Positions 43,011-52,497 of a stretch of DNA of 64,000 nt are shown here, piece after piece. The stretch is taken from contig CAZNIS010000008.1 in NCBI GenBank assembly GCA_964573105.1, positions 62,001 through 126,000 of the forward strand, given 5' to 3'. The translations under genes were made by a program, and so were the position numbers. The notes below the pieces were generated by a model, which saw nothing but the letters and a program-made list of their open reading frames with translations, did not search any database and was not told the DNA's origin. Origin of the DNA: CAKZSB01 sp964573105. GTDB lineage: Bacteria; Pseudomonadota; Gammaproteobacteria; Granulosicoccales; Granulosicoccaceae. The first letter of the stretch is position 1. Every line of letters starts with the position of its first letter.

Positions 43011-43763
43011 ATGTCTGAAACTGTCGCGCTGGTTAACACCCTGAAAAACGCGTTAAAAGCCAACGGCAAGACTTATTTCGATGTGGCCGATGCGCTGAAT
43101 TTGTCTGAGGCGAGCGTCAAGCAGATGTTCGCCGGCAACCGCATCACCCTGCTGCGGCTGGATGCTATCTGCAACGACGTGCTGGGTATCGAGATATCTG
43201 AGCTGGTCGAGCAGATGCGCGCTCGCGTGCAGTATGTGTCGGAACTAACTGAGGAGCAGGAGGCGCAGCTGGTCGCCAATCTGCGCTTGCTGGTAGTGGC
43301 CGTATCGGTAATGAACAACTGGACGCCGGAGGAAATAGTTGCGCGGTTTCAGATCGAGGCGCGCGAGTGCCGACAGCACCTTGAGGTGCTTGAAAAGCTG
43401 AAGTTGATCAGCGTACGGCCAAACGGCGGGGTAAGGCTGCTGATCGATCGAAACTTCCAGTGGCGGCCCAACGGGCCAATTCAGCGATTTTTCCAGCAGC
43501 ACATTCAGAGTGACTTTCTGGATTCGGATTTTGACCGGCCAGGCGAGAAGCTGGTCTTTCTAACCGGGATGCTGTCCAGGAAGTCTGCGGTATCTCTGGT
43601 ACGCAGGATTGAAAAACTGGCGGCAGAGTTTCTTGAATTAAATGCGGAAGACAGCCGTCTCGATCTGAATAATCGAGTCGGTAGCAGTATTATTATTGCG
43701 TTGCGGCCATGGCAAATGGCCGCCTTCGCGGAGCTGCGCCGAGCTCCGGAAGATGATGCGTGA
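43011..43763 (+). CDS. XRE-type HTH transcriptional regulator
   Basis: A 250-residue protein. Residues ~6-62 form a lambda-repressor-like domain (KTYFDVADALNLSEASVKQMFAGNR is the HTH). A middle part (SVMNNWTPEEIVARFQIEARECRQHLEVLEKLKLI) looks like a second winged helix. The C-terminal part (IQRFFQQHIQSDFLDSDF) may sense a ligand or oligomerise. The gene is divergent from the DUF2145 operon, 139 bases apart, and is a candidate regulator of it. Confidence 0.88.
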   Translation: MSETVALVNTLKNALKANGKTYFDVADALNLSEASVKQMFAGNRITLLRLDAICNDVLGIEISELVEQMRARVQYVSELTEEQEAQLVANLRLLVVAVSVMNNWTPEEIVARFQIEARECRQHLEVLEKLKLISVRPNGGVRLLIDRNFQWRPNGPIQRFFQQHIQSDFLDSDFDRPGEKLVFLTGMLSRKSAVSLVRRIEKLAAEFLELNAEDSRLDLNNRVGSSIIIALRPWQMAAFAELRRAPEDDA

Positions 43764-43780
43764 GTATGGTTTTGAACAAT

Positions 43781-43805
43781 GGCCGCCTCTTTGGTAGGGG
43801 CGGCC
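43781..43805. terminator. Stem-loop between convergent genes
   Basis: GGCCGCC pairs with GGCGGCC over seven bases around an 11-base loop, in the gap between the HTH gene and the convergent small gene. No T-run follows on either strand, so it may be only a 3'-end structure. Confidence 0.4.
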
Positions 43806-43810
43806 GATTG

Positions 43811-44020
43811 TCATGCACAGGCCTTTTGTAAATGACCCGTAATTTTCTGGTAAAGACAGCGTGGGGTGGTTACGCCGCATTTGTTTTTGCTGTTTGAGCT
43901 GCGCGTTGCACGGCGGATTCTGTCGCCGGTGCTGATGTCTGAAGCCAGGCGGCTACGGCTTTCAGCCAGCCTGTCGGAGTTGTACCAGTGATCAAATGCG
44001 CCCTGGTTATAGTTGGTCAT
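43811..44020 (-). CDS. Small hypothetical protein
   Basis: A 69-codon frame whose ATG at 44020 has AAAGGAA directly upstream. It begins MTNYNQGAFDHWYNSDRLA and continues with Ser, Arg and Thr-rich sequence ending in a Cys/Lys-containing tail. The opening segment looks protein-like, while the second half looks less so. No family recognised. It may be a real small protein or a chance frame behind a good ribosome-binding site. Confidence 0.4.
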   Translation of the reverse strand: MTNYNQGAFDHWYNSDRLAESRSRLASDISTGDRIRRATRSSNSKNKCGVTTPRCLYQKITGHLQKACA

Positions 44021-44259
44021 TTCCTTTCTCTTGCTTACCTGCAAAATTAGATTGGTACGTTTTACAAAATTTCAAGTTCATGGACTGCGAAGGCTGTGCA
44101 TTGGTTCGCAATCAGATTCTGTTCCCTGAATTCATGGCCTGCCATCAATAGCGCACAACAATAATTATCGGTGAACGGCAGGATTTCCGCTGATTGGTAA
44201 TACCCGAAAATTGTGGGAAAAGTACCGTTTCTCTGTCACGTGTAACAGCGCATGAGTTA

Positions 44260-46302
44260 TCAGCTTTCCAGTTTGCATACCTCAACCAGTGCATCGTAGC
44301 TGGCCTGCCCGACACTGAACGGAAACAGGTTTAGCGCGGGCTCCGGCAGAACAGCGCTGCCGTCAGTGAGCCGGTTGATGCCCTGCCAACCATCCTGTAT
44401 CCACACACAGCCGCTTTTGATTTTATCGGTTACCTGCACGGTGGCATTAAATTCCCCGCGTTGGTTATAGATCCTGACGGTGGATGCCTGTTCGATGGCT
44501 CTGTCATTTGCATCTTCAATCGCCATCCACAATTGCGGCTGCCCGTTGAGTCGAGCCAGTGTCGGCAATGCACGGCCGTTGTCATAGAAGCTGTGAAAGT
44601 GTGTCAGTGTTCGGCCCTGGCGCATCTGCAGCGGGTAGGAGCGCTGTGGTGGCACGGGCAGGTACTCCGGCATGGCGGGCAAACCCATGCGCTCGGCGCG
44701 GCTGGAAAAAAATTCCAGTTTCCCGCTTGGAGTGGCGTAGCGATGATCAGGATGTCCGTGGTGAGAGATTTCAAGTGCGCATCTGCCATGGTTGTTGCGC
44801 AGTTTGGCAACGCTTGCATAACCCGTTGCCGGATGATTAATCACCGCGTCAATCATTCCCTCGTCATCAGGCCAGGGAAAATAATCATCAAGCTGCAATC
44901 GATCGGCCAGATCCTGCAGCAGTGCGCTAAGCGTATGGGCCTCGCCGGCCGGTTCACACGCCTTGTCCATCAGGTACAAATGCGTATGTGTCATCTTGGC
45001 GCCGAGTTGTTCCAGCCAGGCGGTGGCGGGCAAGACGATATCGGCGCATTCGCGAATCGTGTCGTTGAAGAAGAGATCCTGACACACGATGAGTTCGGTC
45101 TTCGCCATCCCCTCGCGCAAACGCACGGTGTCGGCAAACGATGAGATCATATTGGTGCCACTTAAAAGCAGCGCCTTGACGGTGCCATCACAAATGGCAT
45201 CGGTGATGGCTGACATCTGATTGGGGATCGGCTTGCCGCATCGATTGCTGTCAGGCGGCAGCAGATCGTTGAGGCCCTGGCCGTGACTGGGCGAGCCGTG
45301 TCTGGGGCCAAGGCCACCGCCGGGTTGCCCGGCGTTACCGGTGACTGCCGGCAGGCATGCGATTGTTCTGGCACCCATCCAGCCGTTGCTGCTTTTGTGC
45401 ATCGAACTGCCGCCGAGCACGATCATCGCCGGTTTAATGCGCGCGTACTGTTCGGCAAGGGAGGTGATCTGATCGGTAGTCAGGCCGGTGATACTGGCAG
45501 CCCATGACACGGTGTATTGGCTGATGTGCTCTTGCAGTTGGGCAAAACCGACGGTGTGTTGCTCGATAAACGATTCGTCATGCAACTGGCTTTGTACGAT
45601 GTGATTGATCATTGCCAGCGCCAGGGCGGCGTCGGTACCGGGAGCGATAATCAGGGTTTCGTCGGCTTGAGCGGTGGCCGCAGTCTCGCGCACATCAATT
45701 GCAATGACTTTGACCCCTCTTTTTTTAGCCGCTTTTAGATGCGGAGCCGTGTTGGGCTGGCTGTCCAGATTGGCACCCCACATCACAATCAATTCGGCAT
45801 TGGCCGACATATCTTCTTTGGTGTTGACTTCGAGCAAACCGGTGATGCCAAGGCCAAAACCGCCCAGACCCCAGCAGATCATTGACGGGTGCCACCACTG
45901 ACAGCCGTATAAATGTGCAAAGCGGCGCGCCAGCAGACCACCGATGCGCGTGCCGTAGTTGGTGGCTGCATCGCCATGACCCTGCCAGATGCCAAACTGT
46001 TCGTTCTTTAAGGCGCCAAGTTTGTCGCAAATCCTGTCCATCGCGTCGGACCAGCTGATTTGTCGCCACTGATCAGTGTTGCGATCATCGCGGATCATCG
46101 GGTGCAGAATGCGATCGGGGTTGCCAATAATTTCCCGCGAGGCGCGACCTCTGACGCACAGAAATCCGCGACTGTCGGGATTGTCTTTGTCGCCTACGAT
46201 GGTTACGGTCTGATCGGCGTCTACCGTTGCCTTCATACCACACAGGGTTGGGTGGCAATTCATCGGGCACATGGTCTGGACGGTTTTTGAAGTCTGATTC
46301 AT
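44260..46302 (-). CDS. Molybdopterin-dependent oxidoreductase (formate dehydrogenase-like)
   Basis: A 680-residue member of the DMSO-reductase family. The N-terminal [4Fe-4S] site is MCPMNCHPTLCG with a fourth Cys in FLCVRG. HPSMICWGLGGFGLG provides the likely Mo-ligand region, followed by VMWGANLDSQP and LLLSGTNMISSF pterin-binding stretches, and a C-terminal cofactor-binding domain (ATPSGKLEFFS onward). No signal peptide or Tat motif is seen, so it is cytoplasmic. Relatives oxidise formate or reduce small oxidised compounds. It is the last gene after the ureide cluster and the dimethylformamidase-like gene, so it may handle their C1 or C2 product, but the substrate is unknown. Confidence 0.9.
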   Translation of the reverse strand: MNQTSKTVQTMCPMNCHPTLCGMKATVDADQTVTIVGDKDNPDSRGFLCVRGRASREIIGNPDRILHPMIRDDRNTDQWRQISWSDAMDRICDKLGALKNEQFGIWQGHGDAATNYGTRIGGLLARRFAHLYGCQWWHPSMICWGLGGFGLGITGLLEVNTKEDMSANAELIVMWGANLDSQPNTAPHLKAAKKRGVKVIAIDVRETAATAQADETLIIAPGTDAALALAMINHIVQSQLHDESFIEQHTVGFAQLQEHISQYTVSWAASITGLTTDQITSLAEQYARIKPAMIVLGGSSMHKSSNGWMGARTIACLPAVTGNAGQPGGGLGPRHGSPSHGQGLNDLLPPDSNRCGKPIPNQMSAITDAICDGTVKALLLSGTNMISSFADTVRLREGMAKTELIVCQDLFFNDTIRECADIVLPATAWLEQLGAKMTHTHLYLMDKACEPAGEAHTLSALLQDLADRLQLDDYFPWPDDEGMIDAVINHPATGYASVAKLRNNHGRCALEISHHGHPDHRYATPSGKLEFFSSRAERMGLPAMPEYLPVPPQRSYPLQMRQGRTLTHFHSFYDNGRALPTLARLNGQPQLWMAIEDANDRAIEQASTVRIYNQRGEFNATVQVTDKIKSGCVWIQDGWQGINRLTDGSAVLPEPALNLFPFSVGQASYDALVEVCKLES

Positions 46303-46356
46303 GGCTGCGTGTTCTTTGATGTGTATCGTTGCGTACCGCCCTTATCCAATGACTTC

Positions 46357-48516
46357 TCAGGCGGTAAAGCGCTTGATCACGTTTTCGACAATCCGTGAAA
46401 TGTTATTGTCGAAATTATTGTGCGGCAGACTGCCACAAAAGGTAATTGAACCCGTGGCGAATACCTTGCCTCCACCCGACACATCAAAATAGACCATGTC
46501 GGCGCGCAGCAGATCGTCAATCGGCTCACCCGACCAGGTCGTGATATGGGTCAGCTGCTCTTCGGGCACCAGCACAAATGAGTCGCTGGCCGTCTCTGAA
46601 CTTGCGAGCACGACGACCGATTCCGGCGTACCCAGTCGCGTATCGGCACGATCGAGCTCAAAGCCGGCAGCCCCGCCACCACTAAGACCGAAATCGCCAA
46701 TCACCTCTTCGTCCACTCCATCGAATATCCACTGGTAGGCGTCGGTGTAGCTGGCCGGGCTGCGTCGATACCAGGTGCCTTCGAATTGGCCCTGAGCAGA
46801 AAAGCCGATGCCGGCCAGTTGCTGTGGCGGGCGACCGTTGCGACGCCACAAGCCGCCGTACTGACCATCGAACGCGTGATAGTACTCACCCGGTTCCGCC
46901 GCCCAGGCGCGAATGCCGCCTTCGGCTCGACGAATCTCAATCGCGCCCGGCTGTTCCTGGTGCAGCGCCACGCGCCAATAAAATCCGTTGCCACCCAAAT
47001 AGAGAAAGTGGCCGCCATTGTCGCGATAGTGTTGCAGTGCGTCGAGGCTCTCGGGCGTGTGATACTCGGGATGGCTGCCCGTCGTTAATGCCTGATAGCC
47101 GCTGATGCAATCCACGCCTTTAGCGTGCAACTCGTCGTCGGTGACGATATCGTAGTCGATGCCTTTGGCGTGCAGCCAGGCGATCAGGTGGGTATCGGCC
47201 TGCAAGTGGCGCAGCCCGGAGCCAGGCCCGTAGCCGAAAGTCAGGTATCCGGATTTAAGGTTAAACAGCGGCCTGCGATGGGATGCGTGGCAGATGCCCG
47301 AGCCATCGGAATGGAAGTTATAGGTCGATAGGCCATACTCCCGGTACTCTGCCGGGTTCCATGGATAGGCATTCCAGCCGGCAAAGCGTTTTTTCCACTC
47401 GGGGATAAAATCTGGTCGCGCGTGGTTGCCATAAACCGAATAGGTGTAGGTTGAAATCAACACAGCGAGTCGAGCCGTGGTTTTACCGGCTGGCGGGCAC
47501 ACGAAAAATGTCATTGAATCTTCGTGCCCGGCCGTCGAGATTCTTGCCGCATAAATGCCGGATGGCAGGTCGTTTGGGATAGTGAAACTGAAATCGGTCT
47601 GCCAGTCGAAATCGATGATGTCATCATCGTGAAAGTGAATCGCACCGTATTGTTCCGGCGCATGGTTCCAGTTCATTTCACTGCCGTCCCAGTTGCTGCC
47701 GGTCATAGCGCGCGCCGGCATGTTGCGAAGCTGCGCGTGCAGCTTGTTGGGTCCAATGTCCATCACGGTCAGCGATGGTGTCTCGAGGCTGAAATCCCAT
47801 CGCGCAAGCAGTTTTTGGTCACAGGCTTCGGCAGCTGCATAGATAGCCGGTGATTCTATTTTTCCGTTGTAGTGATGGCGGGCAATCTGGTTATCATCGA
47901 ACTCGGCTGCGATCACCACCAGCGCGGCTGTCGATTGTGCGGCAAAGCCGTTGGGGGCAGTGGTCGATGCGGCGATGTCATCGGGGTGTGTACCTTTGCA
48001 GCGCTTGCAGCTGATCGACAGGGTTTTCTGTGCCGCACACCATTGCAGCTGCACCTGGTACCAATGACGAATTGGCAGCCTGCGTTCGGTGTTGACGCGC
48101 AGGTCTGCAAACGCTCCACAAAGCTTTCCGCCAGCGTCGATGAAGAGGCGTTTGTTACCCCATGAGATGATCGCTTGTGGTTGATCCTTGTGCAGCGTTG
48201 GCCAGATATTGGCGCTGATCAGCCAGTCGTTATCGTCACTGACTGGTGCCAGCGTGCTATTGGTGACGGCACAGGAGCCGGGATAAAAAGGTTGCTCTCG
48301 GGACAGGTATTCGCCCTCGAAGCTGCTGCTGACAGATTCTTCCAGAATGCCGGGGCCTTCGGGGTTCGGGTCGGCGCTGATGATTCTGACCAGCCGCGCG
48401 TTGTAGGCCTCACGGGCCAGGCTCGAGACCTTGAAATTGACGGTGTCGCCGGCCCGACAGGAGAGTCTGTCGCAATAGCCCAGTAGAGGAATTGGCTGGC
48501 GGGCGGCGTCGCTCAT
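46357..48516 (-). CDS. N,N-dimethylformamidase beta-subunit-like protein
   Basis: A 719-residue protein resembling the large (beta) subunit of dimethylformamidase. An N-terminal beta domain (GYCDRLSCRAGDTVNFKVSS) is followed by a LamG-like insert, then a glutamine-amidotransferase-like core (ARLAVLISTYTYSVYGNHAR; LIAWLHAKGIDYDIVTDDELH; GGHFLYLGGNGFYWRVAL). The known enzyme is a mononuclear-iron amidohydrolase that needs a ~15-kDa small subunit, not encoded here. Its place after the oxamate-forming carbamoyltransferase genes suggests an amide hydrolase for a product of that pathway, possibly oxamate; this is inference. Confidence 0.85.
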   Translation of the reverse strand: MSDAARQPIPLLGYCDRLSCRAGDTVNFKVSSLAREAYNARLVRIISADPNPEGPGILEESVSSSFEGEYLSREQPFYPGSCAVTNSTLAPVSDDNDWLISANIWPTLHKDQPQAIISWGNKRLFIDAGGKLCGAFADLRVNTERRLPIRHWYQVQLQWCAAQKTLSISCKRCKGTHPDDIAASTTAPNGFAAQSTAALVVIAAEFDDNQIARHHYNGKIESPAIYAAAEACDQKLLARWDFSLETPSLTVMDIGPNKLHAQLRNMPARAMTGSNWDGSEMNWNHAPEQYGAIHFHDDDIIDFDWQTDFSFTIPNDLPSGIYAARISTAGHEDSMTFFVCPPAGKTTARLAVLISTYTYSVYGNHARPDFIPEWKKRFAGWNAYPWNPAEYREYGLSTYNFHSDGSGICHASHRRPLFNLKSGYLTFGYGPGSGLRHLQADTHLIAWLHAKGIDYDIVTDDELHAKGVDCISGYQALTTGSHPEYHTPESLDALQHYRDNGGHFLYLGGNGFYWRVALHQEQPGAIEIRRAEGGIRAWAAEPGEYYHAFDGQYGGLWRRNGRPPQQLAGIGFSAQGQFEGTWYRRSPASYTDAYQWIFDGVDEEVIGDFGLSGGGAAGFELDRADTRLGTPESVVVLASSETASDSFVLVPEEQLTHITTWSGEPIDDLLRADMVYFDVSGGGKVFATGSITFCGSLPHNNFDNNISRIVENVIKRFTA

Positions 48517-48587
48517 GTTGGTCTCGCGTGGTGTTAGAGAGGCAGAACACCAGTTTAACCGACAGCAGACACCAAGTAATGGGTGTA

Positions 48588-48677
48588 TCAGTTGTCAGAG
48601 GTGCGTCTACTGATCAGCGCCAGACAGACAACGGCAATAGACAGACACAACAGGACTTCCGGCACCGACGACTCCAC
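48588..48677 (-). other. 29-residue frame with one membrane segment and RR end
   Basis: A GTG-started frame (MESSVPEVLLCLSIAVVC, then LALISRRTSDN) in frame with, and 12 codons after, the TGA of the AllH gene. It looks like a VPE-type sorting tail (VPE, membrane helix, RR). There is no ribosome-binding site. It may be a remnant of a lost gene or a true small membrane protein. Confidence 0.25.
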
Positions 48678-48713
48678 GAGAGCGGGGTTGTCTGTGATGG
48701 TAGTGGTGGCAGC

Positions 48714-49574
48714 TCAGCCGGTTTGTGATCGGATGCGCGATTGTGAGTCAATTTGACTGACGCACGTCAACGCCTGGAAAACTCCTGCAGCGGCGTAGTG
48801 GCCGGAGTTGTGACCGTAGTGATCCAGTGCGGCGGCGGCGTTTGTCACCTTATTGATGTGGTTGCACAGGATGGCACTGATCAGATCGTGCAGAAGCTGC
48901 ACCGCCTCGCCGTTGCAGGCGGCAGCAAGGTGGGCTGCACTGATGCGGCTGGTCAGTGTGGCAAGCTTCGGTCGGACCGCGTCGGCGATGGTGTTGGCAG
49001 CGGGATGTCCGAGTGCATGCAGCGCTACAAGGTAGCCACAAAGCAGATCGTCACCGGCAGGTGTCAGGCCTTCACCGCAGCCAATCATCGCACGGACGGG
49101 CACGGGTAACTGTTGATTCTCTGGATGTTCGATCCAGTGATTCAGTGCAATGCAACCTTCGGCAAGTTGTGCCTGTACCGAACGGTGGCTTGCCATTATG
49201 CCTCGTTGGCATAGTAGCGGCTTTGTTAATGCCAGTCCGGCGTCGAGCGTTTCGGTCGATCGATAAAAAGGAGCCGGAGCCGTCCATGTTGTGGTTTCAT
49301 CGATAATTGCGATCGGGCGATTGTCCACCGCCAGGCAGCTGTCCCGGTATTGCCATGCCGCCCCGGTGGCGGGCAGCACCAGATTCGTGCTATCGATGCA
49401 AAGGTTGATTGGGCCGGCTGGCATAGTGGCCGAGCCTATTGCCAGCAGATCGCCTGCGGTGTTTTCCAGATAAGCGGTGGAGTCGAATCGGGCGAGAACC
49501 ACGCCCTGGCCCGTTTTCAGCACACGCAGCGCGCGTGCGCCACAGTGCGTTGCCGTGACGGTGCGAACAGTCAC
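48714..49574 (-). CDS. allH: DUF2877 protein, oxamate carbamoyltransferase subunit AllH
   Basis: A 286-residue DUF2877 protein with the diagnostic MIGCGEGLTPAGDDLLCGYLVAL loop near residue 165-187. AllH is one of three subunits (AllF, AllG, AllH) of oxamate carbamoyltransferase, which phosphorolyses oxalurate to oxamate and carbamoyl phosphate in anaerobic allantoin use. The gene starts nine bases after the stop of allF, and allG overlaps allF, so all three subunits are co-expressed. Family assignment is firm; the reaction rests on the complete gene set. Confidence 0.88.
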   Translation of the reverse strand: MTVRTVTATHCGARALRVLKTGQGVVLARFDSTAYLENTAGDLLAIGSATMPAGPINLCIDSTNLVLPATGAAWQYRDSCLAVDNRPIAIIDETTTWTAPAPFYRSTETLDAGLALTKPLLCQRGIMASHRSVQAQLAEGCIALNHWIEHPENQQLPVPVRAMIGCGEGLTPAGDDLLCGYLVALHALGHPAANTIADAVRPKLATLTSRISAAHLAAACNGEAVQLLHDLISAILCNHINKVTNAAAALDHYGHNSGHYAAAGVFQALTCVSQIDSQSRIRSQTG

Positions 49575-49583
49575 CGGCGCAGA

Positions 49584-51071
49584 TTAGGCGCTTTTTAGTT
49601 GGGCGATATCGGTTGCCAGTTGTGCGGCATCTGCGTTGCACGCACAAACGATCACGCCGGCATCCTGCAGTATCGCAATCTGTTCTTGCAGTGGTTGCGG
49701 ATCGCCGGCTGTGCCACAGACCGATGCGATTACAACCGGTCTTTCAACGGACGCGTCAGTTAGTGCTTCGGCCACCACTTGTGCAGGATTGGCGTGTGCG
49801 CCATAGCCCAGCACCAGATCGATCAGCACGACGGCAACATCGTTGTTGGTCATTGCCGCTTGTAGTGATGGTGTTCTAACTGCCGGTTCGATCATCGGGT
49901 GGGGTTTACCCACGGTGTATTCATCGGCGCCAAGGTCGATGATTTCATGGGCGGCATCCGCTACTGCAGCCGGGGTTGGCGCATTCGACGTTACCGACAG
50001 GCCCGCCTGCTGCATGACGATCTGGGCCTCGGTGCACAGCGTGCCGCCGGTGTACAGGCCACAAATACTCTTGCGTGCAGGGGCAAGCTTTGCTGCCAGT
50101 GATTGCGCAGTGGGTGTATCGTTGCCCGGAAGCGCAGCGTTGACGGCTAGTTCTGCGGCGCCCTTCAATGTGCCTGCATACGCTACCTCGGCAGGCAGTG
50201 ATGATGCGTCGTATCCAAACACGCAAGCAATCGCGGCTCTGCCGGAAGCGGCCAGTTTGTCAAACACGCGACTGGCGGTGGCCTGACCCGGTGGTTTTGA
50301 AATCAGTACGATTTGTTCAACCAGTGGATCGGCTGCCAGCAGATCAATGGCCATGAGTGTAGAGATGGCGCCGACATCGTCGGAAAGGTCGCGTCCACCC
50401 ACACCGATGGCATGGCGGATTCCGCCACCCATTCGGGATAACAACACACTAAATTCCTGCAGGCCGGTGCCGGAAGCTGCAATAACCGCGGTATTGCCTT
50501 GTGGCACGGCGTTGGCGAAAGCCAGTGCGCGTCCGCCGATGATTGCGGTGCCACAGTCGGGACCCATGACCAGCAGCCCGTCACGCTCGGCTTGTTGTTT
50601 CAGTTCCACTTCGTCTGCAAGACTCACGTTGTCACTGAAAATCATTACATTCAGCCCTTGTCGCAACGCGGCTTTGGCTTCGCGCGTGGCATAGCTGCCC
50701 GGTGTTGATACCAGCGCCAGGTTTGCCTCTGGCAACTGCTCACAAGCACTTGCAAGCGTTGGCGGCTGCACCGAGTTGCCGGCACTTTTTAGCGTGCCAC
50801 CCTCGAGTGATTTCTTTGCCTTTGCAATCGCGCGGTTGGCATCTCCGTCGCTGTCGGCGCGCAGGGCGATCACCAGATCATTAGCACCGGCGCGCTCGCC
50901 TTCTTCGTTAAGCAAGCCGGCGTCTGCCATGATTTGTTTGTTCGATGGCGTGCCGATCATCATCACTGCGTCGTCGACGCCATCCGATGCGGCAATATCG
51001 GCAGACATTCTCATCAACGCGACGGAATCGAGGTAGAAGCCCTTGCGCACTTCGTTGACGATCACACTCAT
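49584..51071 (-). CDS. fdrA: FdrA/AllF, oxamate carbamoyltransferase subunit
   Basis: A 495-residue FdrA-family protein with tandem CoA-ligase-like Rossmann domains. Visible segments are VMMIGTPSNKQIM at the N-terminus, ALVSTPGSYATREAK, LVMGPDCGTAIIGG and VIAASGTGLQEFSVLLSRMG. FdrA (AllF) works with AllG and AllH. Despite the acyl-CoA-synthetase fold it takes part in transfer of the carbamoyl group to phosphate. Overlaps allG by four bases. Confidence 0.92.
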   Translation of the reverse strand: MSVIVNEVRKGFYLDSVALMRMSADIAASDGVDDAVMMIGTPSNKQIMADAGLLNEEGERAGANDLVIALRADSDGDANRAIAKAKKSLEGGTLKSAGNSVQPPTLASACEQLPEANLALVSTPGSYATREAKAALRQGLNVMIFSDNVSLADEVELKQQAERDGLLVMGPDCGTAIIGGRALAFANAVPQGNTAVIAASGTGLQEFSVLLSRMGGGIRHAIGVGGRDLSDDVGAISTLMAIDLLAADPLVEQIVLISKPPGQATASRVFDKLAASGRAAIACVFGYDASSLPAEVAYAGTLKGAAELAVNAALPGNDTPTAQSLAAKLAPARKSICGLYTGGTLCTEAQIVMQQAGLSVTSNAPTPAAVADAAHEIIDLGADEYTVGKPHPMIEPAVRTPSLQAAMTNNDVAVVLIDLVLGYGAHANPAQVVAEALTDASVERPVVIASVCGTAGDPQPLQEQIAILQDAGVIVCACNADAAQLATDIAQLKSA

Positions 51072-52486
51072 GATGATTGCTCCGCAAGTGCTACGCAGGC
51101 CTGTTCAAAACACGACAGCGGCGCATTGACTACGCCGGCGCCAACTTGTCCGATACCGGGTTCGCGATGCGCGATACCGGTATTGATCGTCGGCGTAATG
51201 CCGGTGTTGACGACACTGCGCACATCGATTGCGGTCGGCACGCCGGCAAACTCCATGGCGGGAATGGTCCACTCCGGATTGCGGCCGACGGTGATTTCGA
51301 TCATCCGGTTGGTATAGGCGATCGCGTCGGCGGCGCTGCCGGCGCCAACAAATCCGGCCACTGCCGGTGACGCCGCCATCGCAAAGCCACCGAGTCCGAT
51401 TGTCTCGACAATCGTCGAGTCGCCCATGTCGGGGTTGGCATCTTTTTCTGTGAAGCCTGGAAAATACAGGCCGCGTGGCATTTCCACATCGGCCACGAAC
51501 CAGCGATCGCCACAACCGCTGACGCGAATGCCGAAGCGCGTGCCGTTGCGCGCCATCGCGGTGACCACAGAACTTTGATCGATATCGCGCACCGGATCCA
51601 TAATCGACTTGCCCATCACCATGGCGATATTCAAAAAGAACTGATCGTTGCCGGCCATGAATTTCAATACTTCAGATGCTGTGTCGCCATCGGTGACGCG
51701 CGCGATCGCCGGCGCCAGTTCGCGCAGGATAAGACTGGTGCAGGCGACATTGCGCTGGTGCATTTCATCGCCCATGGAAAGACCGCGCGCGATGATATTT
51801 TTCAGGCCCACGCCTTCGTTTGCCAACAGTGCATCGGCCATCAGCGGGCCGAGTGTGCTCTCGAGCCAGCGCAGGCGATCCAGCACGGAATCATCGTTGC
51901 CGCCAAAACGCATGACCTTGCCAAGGCCTTCATTGATGGCGCAGTAGGCACGATTGCCGAAGGCGCGATTTTCAACCACCATCAACGGCATGGACTGCGT
52001 GGTCATGCCCGTCATCGGCCCGACCGTTGCGTGATGATGGTTGGGCTCGAATTCGATTTTTCCGCTCTCGGCCAGCCGCTCGGCTGCAGCCAGATCCTTG
52101 GCCCAGCCCTCAAGCACGATGGCTCCGCAGATTGCCCCCTGCATTGGGCCACACATGTCCGGCCATTCGATCGGTGGGCCGGCGTGCAGGATCTTGTGAT
52201 CGCCGAGAGATTCGATCAACTCGCCGGCGGGCCGCACATCGATGAGTACCGGATCGGCGGCCAGCATTTTTTCCAGCGCCTTCTGATTGGCGCGATCGAC
52301 ACGACTGCCAAGCTGGCCGTTAGTCAGCCGGTCACTGGCATCGAGTACCGCAGGGTCAGTCGTTGCCGGCGGACGCCAGTCGACTGCGACAGCCTCTGCA
52401 CCCTGGGCTTTCAGATCATCGACGAAGCCTTTCAGTCCCACGCCAACGACAGTGGGACCATTTTTCAGAAGATCGCTTGCGGACAT
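51068..52486 (-). CDS. allG: DUF1116 protein, oxamate carbamoyltransferase subunit AllG
   Basis: A 472-residue DUF1116 protein. Characteristic stretches are NHHHATVGPMTGMTTQSMPL, FGGNDDSVLDRLRWLESTLGP, MGDEMHQRNVACTSLI and NTGIAHREPGIGQVGAGVV. DUF1116 is the AllG subunit of oxamate carbamoyltransferase. It is preceded by pucG (11 bases) and overlaps fdrA, so the enzyme producing oxalurate and the enzyme consuming it are encoded together. Confidence 0.92.
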   Translation of the reverse strand: MSASDLLKNGPTVVGVGLKGFVDDLKAQGAEAVAVDWRPPATTDPAVLDASDRLTNGQLGSRVDRANQKALEKMLAADPVLIDVRPAGELIESLGDHKILHAGPPIEWPDMCGPMQGAICGAIVLEGWAKDLAAAERLAESGKIEFEPNHHHATVGPMTGMTTQSMPLMVVENRAFGNRAYCAINEGLGKVMRFGGNDDSVLDRLRWLESTLGPLMADALLANEGVGLKNIIARGLSMGDEMHQRNVACTSLILRELAPAIARVTDGDTASEVLKFMAGNDQFFLNIAMVMGKSIMDPVRDIDQSSVVTAMARNGTRFGIRVSGCGDRWFVADVEMPRGLYFPGFTEKDANPDMGDSTIVETIGLGGFAMAASPAVAGFVGAGSAADAIAYTNRMIEITVGRNPEWTIPAMEFAGVPTAIDVRSVVNTGITPTINTGIAHREPGIGQVGAGVVNAPLSCFEQACVALAEQSS

Positions 52487-52497
52487 GCGGTTATGGC

